From Microplitis mediator (taxonomy: Eukaryota > Arthropoda > Insecta > Hymenoptera > Braconidae): a DNA stretch of 64,000 bases. Shown here one piece after another: positions 20,246-31,374 of this stretch (positions are counted from its first letter, which is position 1; each line of letters opens with the position of its first letter). Below the pieces are notes generated by a model. That model ran no database searches and was not told the origin of the DNA. It worked only from the letters and a program-made list of their open reading frames with translations. Where the stretch lies: positions 17,667,275 through 17,731,274 of the forward strand of contig NC_079975.1 of assembly GCF_029852145.1 (NCBI RefSeq), written 5' to 3'. Both the position numbers and the translations under genes were made by a program.

Positions 20246-20964
20246 TTATTTTTCTTGACTTCTTGAATTTTTGTTATTCCTGCAAGTATATTTCCTCTTC
20301 TTTTTCTTTCCCTCTTCTCCATTGCATTCTGGTTCAGCAGAAACGCTTTTAGCTCTGCGCTTTTAGTCCTTGGTCGGAGGTGATGATAAAGAACCTAGAA
20401 AACAAACAATTTTTTTATAATTAGTTTTTTTTTTCACAAATTTATTACAATAAAAATTTAATTAATTACCGAAGAAGTGCGAATTTGACGAATCGCTGTT
20501 AATAAAATTTGCCAGCAGCTCCTTTTTTTTTTCCTGGCACAGCAAGTTTTGTGCCGCATGCTCTGAAGTCAGGACAGAAAAAATAATGAGATTTTTTTTT
20601 TAAATAGCTATACATATAAAGAAAAAGTGTCACAAAATATCTTACTTGCATATTGATATGCATCCGCGCCTTGAGTCTCGAGGAACTTTTCCAACACTAG
20701 CTTAGCCCTTTTAGCACCTACCTCCGAAATTTCCATTAATTTTTGGACTGCCTCCTGTGTATTTGGATATACACCTCCAAACTTTACTCCCCTTATGTTT
20801 TCAACGTCGACCGGGAGCTCCTTGATTTTATTCTGTTTTTCAATTTCTTCAGCAGCTGCTATCATTTCGTACTTTTTCATAGCCGCTATCATCTCTTCAT
20901 CAAATCCATCATTTAGTAATGGATGCATGAAATCGTTATCAACAACTGGGTATATTAAACACAT
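20246..20964 (-). pseudogene. Right-arm copy of the three-exon gene, premature stop in exon 3
   Basis: Exons are 20964-20646, 20562-20470 and 20394-20246, with the same lengths (319, 93, 149) and splice sites as the left-arm copy. Differences include Val to Gly in 'GVKFGGVYP', Leu to Val in 'RAKLVLEKF', a silent change in exon 2, and CAA to TAA in exon 3 just after 'TKD', which would remove the basic C-terminus. So only the left copy is fully open. Confidence 0.7.
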
Positions 20965-21149
20965 TTTTTTTGTTTTTTGTTTTAAACCTCACACTTGTAA
21001 GTATAAAAATGTACTGACCACTTTTCTATTCTACTTGGTCTTGTATCAGGGACTCTTCCTTTTCATCCCTTCTCCATTTTCAGTCATGTAGTACTCACAA
21101 CATTCCACCCCCCTCACACAGACTTTTTTTATGACTTTAAAATTTTAAA

Positions 21150-21674
21150 TCAGTGTGGTTTTCTCTTTTCCTCTGCAATAGAGAGTAACAGAAAAAAAGG
21201 AAGATAGTAGCGCTTTACAGTCCAGTGGTATACTGTTCCTACGGTATTCTCAAACATTAGTTTTTCTTCCACTGGCTTGTCAAGATTGAATGATCTGTTC
21301 ATACATAACACTTTATTGGTAGGACTAAACATCATTGTCCTTGTAAGATGTTCTAAGTTGATACAATCTGGTAATGCATCAGCATATGTAAGAATGCTAG
21401 CACATGCTATGCTTCTAAGTGACGGAGGGTGATACTCGATTTTCCACGAACTGTGTTCATAGTTTTCTTTCGGTAACTCGCTGGGTATACACACTCTAGG
21501 CATAACAACGCACATTTTAAAATAATGCAACTCTTTATCTAAAAAAGCTAAAAACTTCCACTGATGCTCATGATAATCATTAAAACCTTTAACACATAAC
21601 ACACACTCATTTCTATAGTACTTATTGGTATTTTTTGAACTGGTAATTTTTTCTATTTCACTTTGATAAGACAC
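21150..21674 (-). CDS. Unrecognised protein truncated at the long-arm element junction
   Basis: ATG at 21674. About 160 native codons end at 21192; the last codons (LLLSIAEEKRKPH) are read from the arm, so the true C-terminus is lost or displaced. The protein is rich in Cys/His/aromatic residues ('RNECVLCVKGFNDYHEHQWKF'), and 'YHPPSLRSIACASI' is weakly reminiscent of a SOCS-box start (PxSLxxxC). That similarity is by eye and uncertain. Same strand as polB copy 2, so it may be an accessory gene of that Polinton or the broken upstream part of it. Confidence 0.5.
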   Translation of the reverse strand: MSYQSEIEKITSSKNTNKYYRNECVLCVKGFNDYHEHQWKFLAFLDKELHYFKMCVVMPRVCIPSELPKENYEHSSWKIEYHPPSLRSIACASILTYADALPDCINLEHLTRTMMFSPTNKVLCMNRSFNLDKPVEEKLMFENTVGTVYHWTVKRYYLPFFLLLSIAEEKRKPH

Positions 21675-22075
21675 TTTTGAAATTTTTTTTCCTACTAATG
21701 TTAAGGCATTTACGCTCTAGAAAAAATTTCTTGTACGTGACAGTGATAGATTCATATTATTCATGTTGAAATAAATCTTCCCTTTTTTTTAGATAAAAAC
21801 AGAAGCTAAGAGCTACAAACGTATAATACGTAATACCTCTGAAAATAGTAAAATATCTGTCTTTATACTCGTCACCATTAGCCACCTTATTTTTGATAAT
21901 TCTGCCCCCCATAATGAAAATCTCCGTTATTTAAAAGAATAGGCCACACAAGGCCGTAGCGGAACTGAGAGCCCTTTCCCCTACTCCCTCTACTCTTTTT
22001 TATATAGCTATTGACTTTTGAAGAATCGAGATTATTCAGTTTCTCTTAATTCTGTAAACTATTAACAACTCCACC

Positions 22076-22702
22076 ATGACTGCTCAAGAATACATGTATT
22101 TATCTAAATCTATTTTCTTAAATAAATCGAAAACCAAGCAATTATGCTGTGGCTTTAAATTTTATGAAAACGAGTTTCGCCCTGTTATACAAGTAATTGG
22201 TACGTAACCCCGAAGTATTATACAACTAATTTTGAACGAGTGGAAAAAACTTTGTGAATCAACAAATATTATTGGAGATTATTTTTATGAAGAAAAATCA
22301 TCAAATTTTTATTGTAAATTCGTTATAATTGAGTGTGAGGATTTGAAAATCCAGTTTTCGGAGTTTAGAAATGAGCGTTGCATTATTCTATTACACCGAG
22401 ACATACGTATTTTTTTCCTTGAAGCAACTGCTGCTGCTCTTAAATATTACTGCCAACGAGTCAATCAGTGGTTAAATTATATCCAGGAATTACCTATCAA
22501 ACAATACACCAAATCTACGATAAATAACGTATCAAAATATATTTTGAAACATCTTATTCAAAATACTAGAGATGTCCCAAATACCAGTACTATAATAAAC
22601 TTTACGGAGAAGCATTTCAACGAGTTGTACAAATATAACGAAAAATTAATAAGGATGGATGCCAGTATCAGCGACCAAGGATTTCCATTTTTCTGGGAAT
22701 AA
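22076..22702 (+). pseudogene. Unrecognised 208-codon protein with one in-frame stop
   Basis: ATG 22076 sits in a good Kozak context (CCACCATGA). The frame is open to a TAA at 22205-22207 and then continues in the same frame to 22702. It contains 'ILNEWKKLCESTNIIGDYF', 'KIQFSEFRNERCIILLHRD' and 'LKYYCQRVNQWLNYIQELP'. The pattern resembles small beta/alpha proteins of unknown function that accompany insect Polintons; I cannot name the family. Located on the far side of the long-arm element from polB copy 2 and transcribed the other way. Confidence 0.5.
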
Positions 22703-23285
22703 ATTCATTTTTACGTAGAATTAGTTCAAGAAGTTATAAAACAAATAGACCTACAGCAAACGCAGCGGTCTACGATACATTATTATCATAATGATTATAC
22801 TATGGATGATGAAGACACTATATTTAAAGAACAAATTTATAAGTAAAACGTAAAATAAGAATTTTCTAAAATAAGATTTTAAAAAAATGTTTTCACACGT
22901 ATGCTTGAGAGTATGAAGAAAATTGATTAATAAAAATTCAAAAAAAATTATCCCTCGTCTTTTCATTTAATCACCTCAACTTAATGAGTTATTACTTTTA
23001 TTATTATTTTTATGACTATTATTTTTACTAATTATAATCATTATTATTACCTATTATTATCAATTATTTGCATTATTATTATCTATTATAATTTATTATT
23101 AGTATTATCATTCTTATAACTCGTTAATGTTCTATTATTATCACGTAAACGTCATTTTTCACTATACCTATTTTAGTAACATCCCCACCACTAGGGAATT
23201 CCCTCTGACGTCAAGAGGCCCCTCCCTCTTCACCCTTCCCTCTCGGGAAAACCCTGGCGCCAAGGGCCGCAGGGTGGGGGCTAGA
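22703..23285. other. AT/ATT-rich spacer ending in a GC-rich block
   Basis: 22980-23120 is a degenerate (ATT)n-type tract. From 23190 to 23285 composition switches abruptly to GC-rich (ccctccctcttcaccc, ctggcgccaagggccgcagg). No gene is recognised. The GC-rich block marks the end of similarity to the F-type envelope gene. Confidence 0.5.
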
Positions 23286-24000
23286 CATGTCTCGCAGGAT
23301 TCTGCCTCTACTACTCTCTAAGGATTTCAAGTATACGTAGTGGATCTTGCTTAATCTTATGTCACATCTCTGGAATGATCCAAGATCTGAGTTGGCAAGT
23401 AAATCGGCTTCACACGCAGTGTGAACGGCGGTTTCATATATTACAAAATTTGGTTTGCAAATATAAGACCTTTCCAACTTTTGACATTGTCTAAGCTCAA
23501 TCTCTTGAATCAGCGATTAGTTCTCGTGGTTTGTAGACATCATTAAGTAGTCTCATCGGAGTTGGATATAGGCTGAACCCTTGGTGTTATTTCCAAAAAT
23601 CTGTTGAACCAAACAGGCGTGAAGTATGTACAATTTGTTTTTTGTTGGTTGCATTAGTGGTATTCGAAGTGTCAAAATTCATTTATTGTTGAGCGGTTCG
23701 TACTCAATTTTCATTAATTGAGAAGCTTTTTCATTATAAGAGTCTTTAGCAGTTATAGGAAATTGATGCTGTGGATTGTTTTTGCTAAATTTTTCCATAG
23801 CTTCTGAGATTTTTTTCGGACTGAGGATTTTTAGAGAGATTTTTCCGGCTAAAGCGAGATTAACCGCTTCCAAAGTGTTTCCCATATGAGTTCGATAGTT
23901 TAGTAACTATCGTACTCCAAACAGTTTCGAGCCTGAACACTCTAAGAACTCAATCGCATAACGTAAAGTGAATAAGTTACATTTTCTTTGTTAATTGAAC

Positions 24001-26861
24001 CTCCCATTTCCTTTAAGGGAGGGGTCTGGGTTTCAGCGTAAAAAAAAACACTATTTTTGTGATTTTTTATCTCAAATATCGATTGAGCAATTTTATTGAA
24101 ACCTTCTATACATTATTGAGCATAGTTTTGACTATGTTCTGTAAATTTTTCATGCAAAAATATTAAACCATTAGCCCGTGACAGAGCTTCCCCCAGGACG
24201 TCTTGAAAAAAAAACAATTTGCGGTGTTCACTGTAACTCGGCCGGAAATTATCTGAAAATGAAAAACCATAAAAATTTAGTTAAATTATAAACAAATCTT
24301 CCCCCCAACGTTCTCTGATTATTTTCTTTTTAATTTAAAAATTTTTGGCGGTCATCTAAAGTGTGAACCGTTATTTTCGACTAAAATTTCCGCCATTTTG
24401 TGGGTGGGAAACACCCTTAATGTTAAAAAAAAAATTTTTACTAAACGTAGGGGGGAGGTATTTTATATGAAGAAAATGTGTACAAAGTTTGAAATGAATC
24501 GGTCGAGTAGTTTTCAAATGGCAGTGAACACGGACTTCGAAAAAGTAGTTTTGAGAAAAACGCGTTTAAAGTTTATGAAGCAAAAAAGTGAAGAAAAAAA
24601 TTTTTTTTTTAAACTTACACAGAATCATCAATTCCAGCTCCATACAGCACACATCCTTCAGCATTGTCGATGTCTTCAGCCTGTTTTTTTTTCAAGTCTT
24701 CGTTTTATTCTGGCTTCTTTGCTCTGCTGCACAGCTTGGAACTCGGCCCTATCAATGCGATTGCTGTCCGTAGATGATGCATACTCGTGAGCGCTTGGGC
24801 CGACACTGACGTCCATGTCAGACAGATAAGTTAGAAGAGCACCAGCACCTTCATTGAATGTGCATGCAGCTACATAAGATGCAAATTCAACAATTTGTCT
24901 GCTGCCAGATAATTTTTTCAGTGCAATTCTCCAAATCAGCTGGTTCAAACTTTCGTTGACATTTTGAGTAAAACCTCCAAGACACCTTTCTAGAAGTTCG
25001 TCTTTACTCAAATCTTCATAAATCGGTTTGATCGCTTCTATGACATCTTGTGGAAGTGGAGTGTAGTCATGATTGAAATTTTCCACTCCTGTTGTGGCCA
25101 AAGCTTTTCGATACGAACACTACGAGTTCTCACCGCTCATGCACTTATGGTGTTGAGGGTAATCGTCTGTTGACTGCTGGTGGTAGAACGTTGCCCAGAC
25201 TGCATTTTTCATTCCTTCTAAAGAATCACAATTATGTCTGATTGCTGCTCCGTAGTATCGACTCAAATTATCAATGACTTTTCCAGTGAGCTTTCCTTTG
25301 CCACCGAGTAATTCACTTTGTCTTGTTTTACCAGCATTTTTTCCGGTTTTTACAACTTTATGTTCAACAGTTTTATTTACTAGATCACGTAGACGTTTAC
25401 CCATTCTTTTTTGCACGTGACCTACACATTCTTTTTTATTTATAATAAAATTTTCACCTCAAGGTTTAGCTTTTACTAAATTGCCGTAAGTTTTACTATC
25501 TCCGTCTCCAATGTAGTTGCTGATTTTTGCTCCGTATTTTTCTTCTGATCGGCGAAACAGTTCGATGACAGCATTTACTTCCATGTTACCTGATGGTCCG
25601 GTGTGATTTGCTTGGCATTCATCATTTCCAATATGTTCTTCGTACCAATCTTGAAATTCATCAGTATTTAATTGATTTCTCCATAATTTGCAAGCCTGGC
25701 AGTGCGAACTACTTACGAAAATATCGATAACTTTTCCAGACCAACATCCAATCAAGGAAGTGACGCCAAAGGAAGAGCTAAAGCCTTGCTTCGGCCACGT
25801 GCCATCACCAGAAACGGTCAAAGTGTCTGACTCCGAATTTGCACGTGTTAGCTGTTTTTCTTCGTCTGCGGCCGAGACAAGAAATTTCTCAGCAGTCGTT
25901 TCGATGCTGCAGCAAATAGATTTCATGAGATCCAAATAAGATTGTTTTGATAGAAAACTACTTGCTATGTCCATGAGTCCGCAAAATTTATTGCAGCCTG
26001 CTAAACCCAAACCTAATGTACGCATTACAAAGGCAAAACGAGTGTTGATTTCATAGCGATGACCAGTTTTCTCACTCGACGGTATAAAGCGTGGATCACA
26101 ATTTGTACATTTGACTTGGATTTGGAAGCCAAGTCCTTCTTTTTTACAGCTCTTGAACTCGATTGAACCATCACACTGAGCACATTTTACTAAACTTGCG
26201 ATGGTTGAAAACACAAGCAAAAAATCTATGATTCTAAAATGTTTTTCAACATCTTCCGGTACACTAGCACTCGTATTTAGTTTTATTTTCTTCGCCGAAG
26301 CACTTTTGGTGGTAGCCTCATCTTTTATTTTTTTTTCGGGTTTGATCTTTTTTTTGATCGACACAAATAGGTCCTTCCACTTTGACGGCCTTCTCGCGAA
26401 ATTTTACTTACTCTCGGCATTATTGCTCAGGAAATTTTTTGAAAAAATAAAATTACAAGTGCACGGTCGAACGTCTAATCACTAACTGAAGCTCGTTTCT
26501 TATTTGAAAATAATGTAGTGTATAGTAAACGTACAAATATAAAATATATCTATATGGTTTTAGTCACCTGGCTTTACTAAATGAAATATTTCTAAAACTG
26601 GATATGGGATCAGGACAATAGCAATGAATAACCTGTATACCTGCTCGACAGCTGCACTGCAATCCCAACCGCCCGTAGCTATTAGAGTTAGAGCGTTAAA
26701 GGCGCCGAGACTAATTAAACAATAACTTCAAGAATATTACTTAAATCGGATTAAAATTTTGAGGACATATTCTTGAAATGTTAAACAATAAGATAAAACA
26801 AAAAAAAAAAAATCGATTTTTCGAAAGTGAAAACCCAGACCCCGCCCTTAAAGGGGTTACG
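24001..26861. mobile_element. Mutator-like (MULE) DNA transposon, about 2.9 kb
   Basis: Terminal inverted sequences share CCTTTAAGGGNGGGGTCTGG followed by GTTT near 24011-24034 and, inverted, near 26830-26855. Inside is a transposase on the - strand. It splits the F-type envelope gene. I could not assign a target-site duplication of the expected 8-10 bp. Confidence 0.75.
24676..26364 (-). pseudogene. Mutator-like transposase, two in-frame stops
   Basis: One frame of 563 codons runs from ATG 26364 to 24676, interrupted by TGA after 'NLVKAKP' (about 25459) and TAG after 'CMSGENS' (about 25120, where Trp is expected). It carries an N-terminal Cys4-type region ('VKCAQCDG', 'QVKCTNCD'), then DDE-type residues in 'VSGDGTWPKQGFSSSFGV' (Asp), 'NYIGDGDSKTYG' (Asp) and 'NVNESLNQLIW' (Glu). 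'KKECVGHVQKRMGKRLRDL' is typical of the insect 'Mutator-like transposase domain' family. It is recently inactivated, since the remainder is fully open. Confidence 0.85.
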
Positions 26862-27532
26862 TATCTATAATAATTGCCACGTTGTAAAATTATTCCGTTT
26901 AAATCTTCATTTAGACATGAGTGGATTATTTGTCTGTTCTTTTAGAGTAGAATTGAGTCATCGGGATTAGAAGTAAGAACGATCTTATTGAAATTGTTGA
27001 GATAATGTTTAAGGATTGCCAATTTATTCTGTTCAAACAATGATGATCGATTATTTACTTGTCCAGAACCGACCAACCGTCTTATGAGCTTTATTCGCTC
27101 AGTTGATTCTCGAATGATGCGCTTGTAGTCGTCAAGTTGTATGTGGCATCTACAATCTTCTTCTCTAATTGTCAGTCGGCAGTATTCGTTTAAGAGATTT
27201 ATTTGCATACCCATAGTATTCGGGATCTATTGTTCGTGAAAACCTAGATCTACTATAGTGATTAGTTTCCATTCGTCTTGAGTAAGGTTGATGTCGGCAA
27301 GGTGTTCGTAGTAAAGTTCCGAACTAGGTTCCAGTGGCTTCAGATGAACAGCACTTCCTAGTACGTTGTTCAGAATAGTGATGAAGATCAGAAATATCTC
27401 GTTCAGTGTTGCCATATCGATGATGATTGCACTAAAATTATTTACTTTAATTTTTACTAGGTTCTTGAGATTCGGTAAACTTAATTCAATCTTAAAGTTA
27501 TAATTTTAAGGAAGTAAGTAGCATGCATGATG

Positions 27533-30500
27533 TTAGTTTGGTGGTTGTCGTGTATTCTCATGTTCGGTCCTTGGTTCACGAAGATCCAGTTCTTGAGGAA
27601 AATGATTCTGAGTATTGATTGTCCTAGGAGCCGTGTCAACTGCTTCCCTGGTGTGGTTGGGTAGTGCGTATGGCAAATACGGATAAATGTGTTGATTGGT
27701 GATGACCTTAAATTCTTCTTTTTCTACTAGCGCTACATCTTCGGACGTAATGTCCTTACCCAATTTGGACAGATGTAGTAGGAGATTGGTGACAGAGTCC
27801 CAAAATGCTCCCATTACGCTCTATCCGTATATAGTAGGTAGCGCATAGCAATGGATCAAAGTGATAATTGCGAATTTAATTGCCTTGAATGTGAGATGTA
27901 CTCCAAAGAGTGTTACACTGAAAGTACCCACTGTGTTGAAGAAGTCCTATACTTTTCCGCCAGCTTTGGCTAGGGATAGCCTTATGGCTTCTTCATCAAT
28001 AAAATTGTTGATCTTAATTGTATTATCAGCTGCAGACTGTCCTGCTGCTCTTCTAGCGATGGTGTTTAATACAGCAGTCCTTTCCAAAGGGAACATCATA
28101 TGGTCTTTTAATTTCACGATGTCGTTGTCGGAGTAGATTCCTCCTGTTGCTAGTCCCTGATCTGGTACATACTTCCAAGAGTGTTTTGTTGAAGCTGTGA
28201 GTTATTCTGGGTTTGGTACTGAAGAGAGTTTGGGATTGAGTTCATACCATGAGTCTTCCAGTCGATACATAGGTGTTAATAAAGGGTTGCAGTCAATTTG
28301 TGTTCCAGTTTTAATTAATATGTGAGTTCGTGGTAACATGTGATATGTATCGTTACCTCTTAGTACAGGTAATTCTTGGTAGCATTCTTTTGTATCTCGT
28401 CTTTTTACGTCCACTGCTATACACTTAGCGAATCTTATTACTTCACCTGAGACATGAGCAATATATTCCAGTTTCTTCATAAACTGAAATGCAAATTCAT
28501 TAGGTGCTAACGCAGTTATAATAAGTGCACTTTGCAAAACCTTCTTTTCCAGCTCACATTCCTGTCTGATCATATCGTTGTACAGCATCATGATCTGGTT
28601 GTGAAGGTGACGTTCTAGATATACAAATTTAGTGTTGACGTACGTGAAAAGATCCATAGATTGAGTATCTATCCTGTTGGCATCGTGGAAAAATTCACTA
28701 TTCTCGGAGTCAAGAATGAAGAGTCTAGGATGTTCAATCGTAATTAGTTTGGTGATGCAGTTTGCAATATGACCTTTTGTTGTTAGTGCGAATGTTACGT
28801 CTCCAGCAGTTACTGAATATACTTCTTCTCCGAATTTCCTATCGACGTGGTCTTGTATCGTGCTAGATGTCCCTTTATAGAGTATGGAGAACTTGCGTGA
28901 GTTGCACTGGTCAGGCGGTAGCAAATCCCAGAAGGTGTTTCCTCCATCGATGTCCATACATTTTCCATGCTGTGTTACGTCCAGAGAGGCATAACATATG
29001 ACAGTCCCTTAATTTCGAGTCAAGACACTTAAGTTCTTTACTCGGGTAACGGGGACCACGTTATTCGGTGCCAAGCATGGATATAGGTCAGAAATATGTA
29101 TATTTTTCTTAATGTTAAAATGAAAATGTCAGGACTTACAGATACAGGCAGTTTTGATTAAGTCTCAAGATGGTTGTTGTTACAATACAACAAGTGCTTG
29201 CTGCTGTAGCTTAGTGTAGGCTGGACAATTGCTGGGATACCCCGTGGCAAGTTGGACCCTCTCGAGTAGCGTTGAATGGAAGCGATCACGTTGAGGTTGG
29301 CTCTTTTCAGGTTGCGCCGGGTTATTCACAATCACTTCGCTGAATTTAAAAGCCCAAATTTACACGCGCACAGAAAGCTAGATAATTTTCCACTTCAACC
29401 TGCACTATTCGCATAATCGCGAGTCCCGACCCGGAGCAATAACTGCGTGAATAAAAATGAATATCTTAGAATAATGTTAAGTTAGGCCCCGCTTTCCAAA
29501 AATAGGCAATAATTGTACTTCGGATTTGATAATTAAAAAGTAGTAGGAATTTTCGATGGAAAATTAAACCGTATTTCAATGGAGATGTATCGAAAATTAG
29601 ACTGGGTTCTTGGAACCAAAAGTGAAATTGAAATAGATCTAATCGCTTCTGAATAGTTAGACGATATGTTAAGATGAGAAGTGTCAAAACGGTAGATAAA
29701 AGGCGAGCAATACAATGGAGAAGACTTGGAGACCCGCGATGAAGACGATTTTGTACCTTATATATCCTCGCGGTCTTTGTTTCTAGCCAGGTGCTCAGGG
29801 AGGGATCGTTAGAGGAAAACGAACCAATATGGCCGTCCATATGGTGATAAGGCGAGTGACCGATCGTAGGGAGAATACCATAGGGGAAGTGGCTGAGTAG
29901 TGTCATTTTGAGGGGAAGTATTCCGTCTTGGGACTCGGAACTATGTATGAGAAGTAGGGGAGCATCCAAGTCAGGCGACTACAGATTTAGTGGACAGGTA
30001 AGGTAATTAAGACGAAACGTGAAGGGTTAGGTCTTATCAAGAGAGCGTCACGGTTGGTTGGCCACCAACTTAACAAAGACTTTGATAACTGAATTTTTAT
30101 TAGCTGATGGGCAATTGAACGGGTTCGAGTTTTATTGTCTAGCTATTATACCGGATGCGTTTCTTATGTATTCCAGCTACGAAATAAGTCGTTCGTCTTG
30201 ATATTGACACAGCTGCCTCCGAAAAACTAGCATTGAAGAAGCTACCGCAATTTCATATTCTTTTTATTGAAGAGGAATATATGTATTGCCGTATATAAAA
30301 ATGATTAGAATATGGACCGACTTTTAATTGAACAAAAGACCGGATGCCGCGGCAAACAGAGGCTAGTAAAATTTGGTGGCACTTCGCGGGAGGTAAAGAG
30401 TCGCGGTTCGAGACTCGTTGTGCTAAACTCTTAGTCACCGTTTTAGTTGTACCTCTGTTACGATTTAAATGTAGTAGTGCTCGGCTCACACAACTGCATT

Positions 30501-31272
30501 TGGGTGGTCTGATTAGAAATTTTTTTGTTAGCCTTCTGTGCAGCTGTCGAAGATAAGAAGCAACACAAAAAAAAGTACCGAACGAAGTTGCTTCGCGCGA
30601 GAAATAAAATTTGTATTCCGTATAAAATAAATTTTATATTGAATATTTTCCCGCTCGATCTTGACGTAACAGCTGATATTTGCATCGTGCTCCAGATCGT
30701 AATATTACTTCATATTGGTCTAAGTTGATAGGAGAGTAGTATTCTTGTAGAGTGAAAGTAGCATGTCCAGTTACAGTGACTTTTTCCCATTTGCCGTAAG
30801 GATCGGAATACGATCTCTTTGTACACCCACTACCGGAGGTGAATGAACCTGCTAGGGTGATCGGGCATCTAGTCGTTGCGTTTTTCTGAACACCTGCGAG
30901 AGTAGTATCTCGATACATAAAGAGTCCGCTATTGTGAACCGACTTGCAAACTTCATGACTTAATTCTTGTATAAACTCCATATTATTGCTCGTTTCTCCA
31001 AATAAGTGGTCAAGTACGCCACGATGGAAAATTGTTCGTTGGATGGAAAGTTTGCACTGAATAATTTTTATAAACGATAAACTACCGGATTGCAATAGTT
31101 GAACCTTGGTGTTTTTAATTGTTGGTTTTACGGTAGGCATATTGCAATCTTTAATATCTAGCATGGATAATGAAGTAACGTTTATTGATGGGGTTCCACA
31201 GTCATATGCTACGAATCCGTACGTCAATTGGACAGCTGACGTTATCCAGAGGATGAGTTTTATCCACCCCAT
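27533..31272 (-). pseudogene. Class-III-like (mononegavirus/chuvirus-type) envelope glycoprotein gene of a Gypsy-type element
   Basis: ATG 31272 opens a signal peptide ('LILWITSAVQLTYGFVAYDC'), followed by a Cys-rich ectodomain ('CGTPSINVTSLSMLDIKDC', 'GCTKRSYSDPYGKWEK'). A solo LTR (28973-30671) then interrupts. Reading resumes with 'DIDGGNTFWDLLPPDQC' and, after a stop at about 28202, 'GGIYSDNDIVKLKDHMMFP' and a hydrophobic anchor near 27850-27930 before a cytoplasmic tail ending at 27533. Stops near 28202, 27960 and 27825 make it non-functional. The architecture is like the glycoproteins that LTR retrotransposons acquired from chuvirus-like viruses; family recognition is from memory. A second copy without the LTR is at 58268-63420. 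Confidence 0.75.
28973..30671. mobile_element. Probable solo LTR, 1.7 kb, 4-bp GCTG duplication
   Basis: It starts TGTTACGTCC and ends GACGTAACA, giving TG...CA with inverted termini TGTTACGTC. It is flanked by GCTG at 28969-28972 and 30672-30675. The uninterrupted envelope copy at about 62740-62790 shows the empty site, confirming both borders. AATAAA occurs near the right end (30604). No coding region; small ORFs inside look random. Confidence 0.75.
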
Positions 31273-31374
31273 GGTGCTTGGATTTTTACTTCTTACACCT
31301 GGAGTAATTTTATATAACTAGAACATAGCGATTAGTGGGACATGTGGGAAATAGTAATATGTTAGTCAGATTGA

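Larger units (their letters stand above)
16348..21191. mobile_element. 4.8-kb element with inverted arms of about 1.2 kb, each carrying a gene
   Basis: The outer ends are TGTTACTCTCTATTGCAGAG (16348) and its complement ending at 21191. Inverted similarity runs inward through 17517 on the left. On the right it runs through 20192, resuming at 18870-19043 after an LTR-like insertion at 19048-20191. Each arm contains the same three-exon gene in inward orientation. The centre (17518-18870) holds LTR-like sequence. Left flank is polB of the second Polinton; right flank is an ORF on the - strand. I see no clear target-site duplication. It could be a large TIR transposon lacking an identifiable transposase, or a palindromic duplication. 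Confidence 0.75.
23290..27415 (-). pseudogene. Baculovirus-F/errantivirus-type envelope gene, split by a Mutator-like element
   Basis: Reads from ATG 27415 with a signal peptide and the F2-like pattern 'SSELYYEHLADINLTQDEWK', then 'CRCHIQLDDYKRIIRES'. After the transposon (24001-26861) it resumes at about 23995-23290 with 'LEAVNLALAGKISLKILSPK', 'LTLRIPLMQPTKNK' and a Cys pattern ('SYICKPNFVIYE', 'ACEADLL', 'CDIRLSK') typical of the F1 ectodomain of this class I fusion family. In-frame stops occur at 27227, 26942, 23679 and further on. No membrane anchor is reached before similarity ends. It lies 118 bp downstream of the other envelope gene, same strand. Confidence 0.8.

Noticed and set aside
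25688..26485. + strand ORFs opposite the Mutator-like transposase
   Set aside because: Shadows of the real - strand coding sequence, with no independent features.
29466..29969. 167-codon ORF on the - strand inside the solo LTR
   Set aside because: No recognisable domain and it lies within a non-coding LTR-like unit; likely chance.
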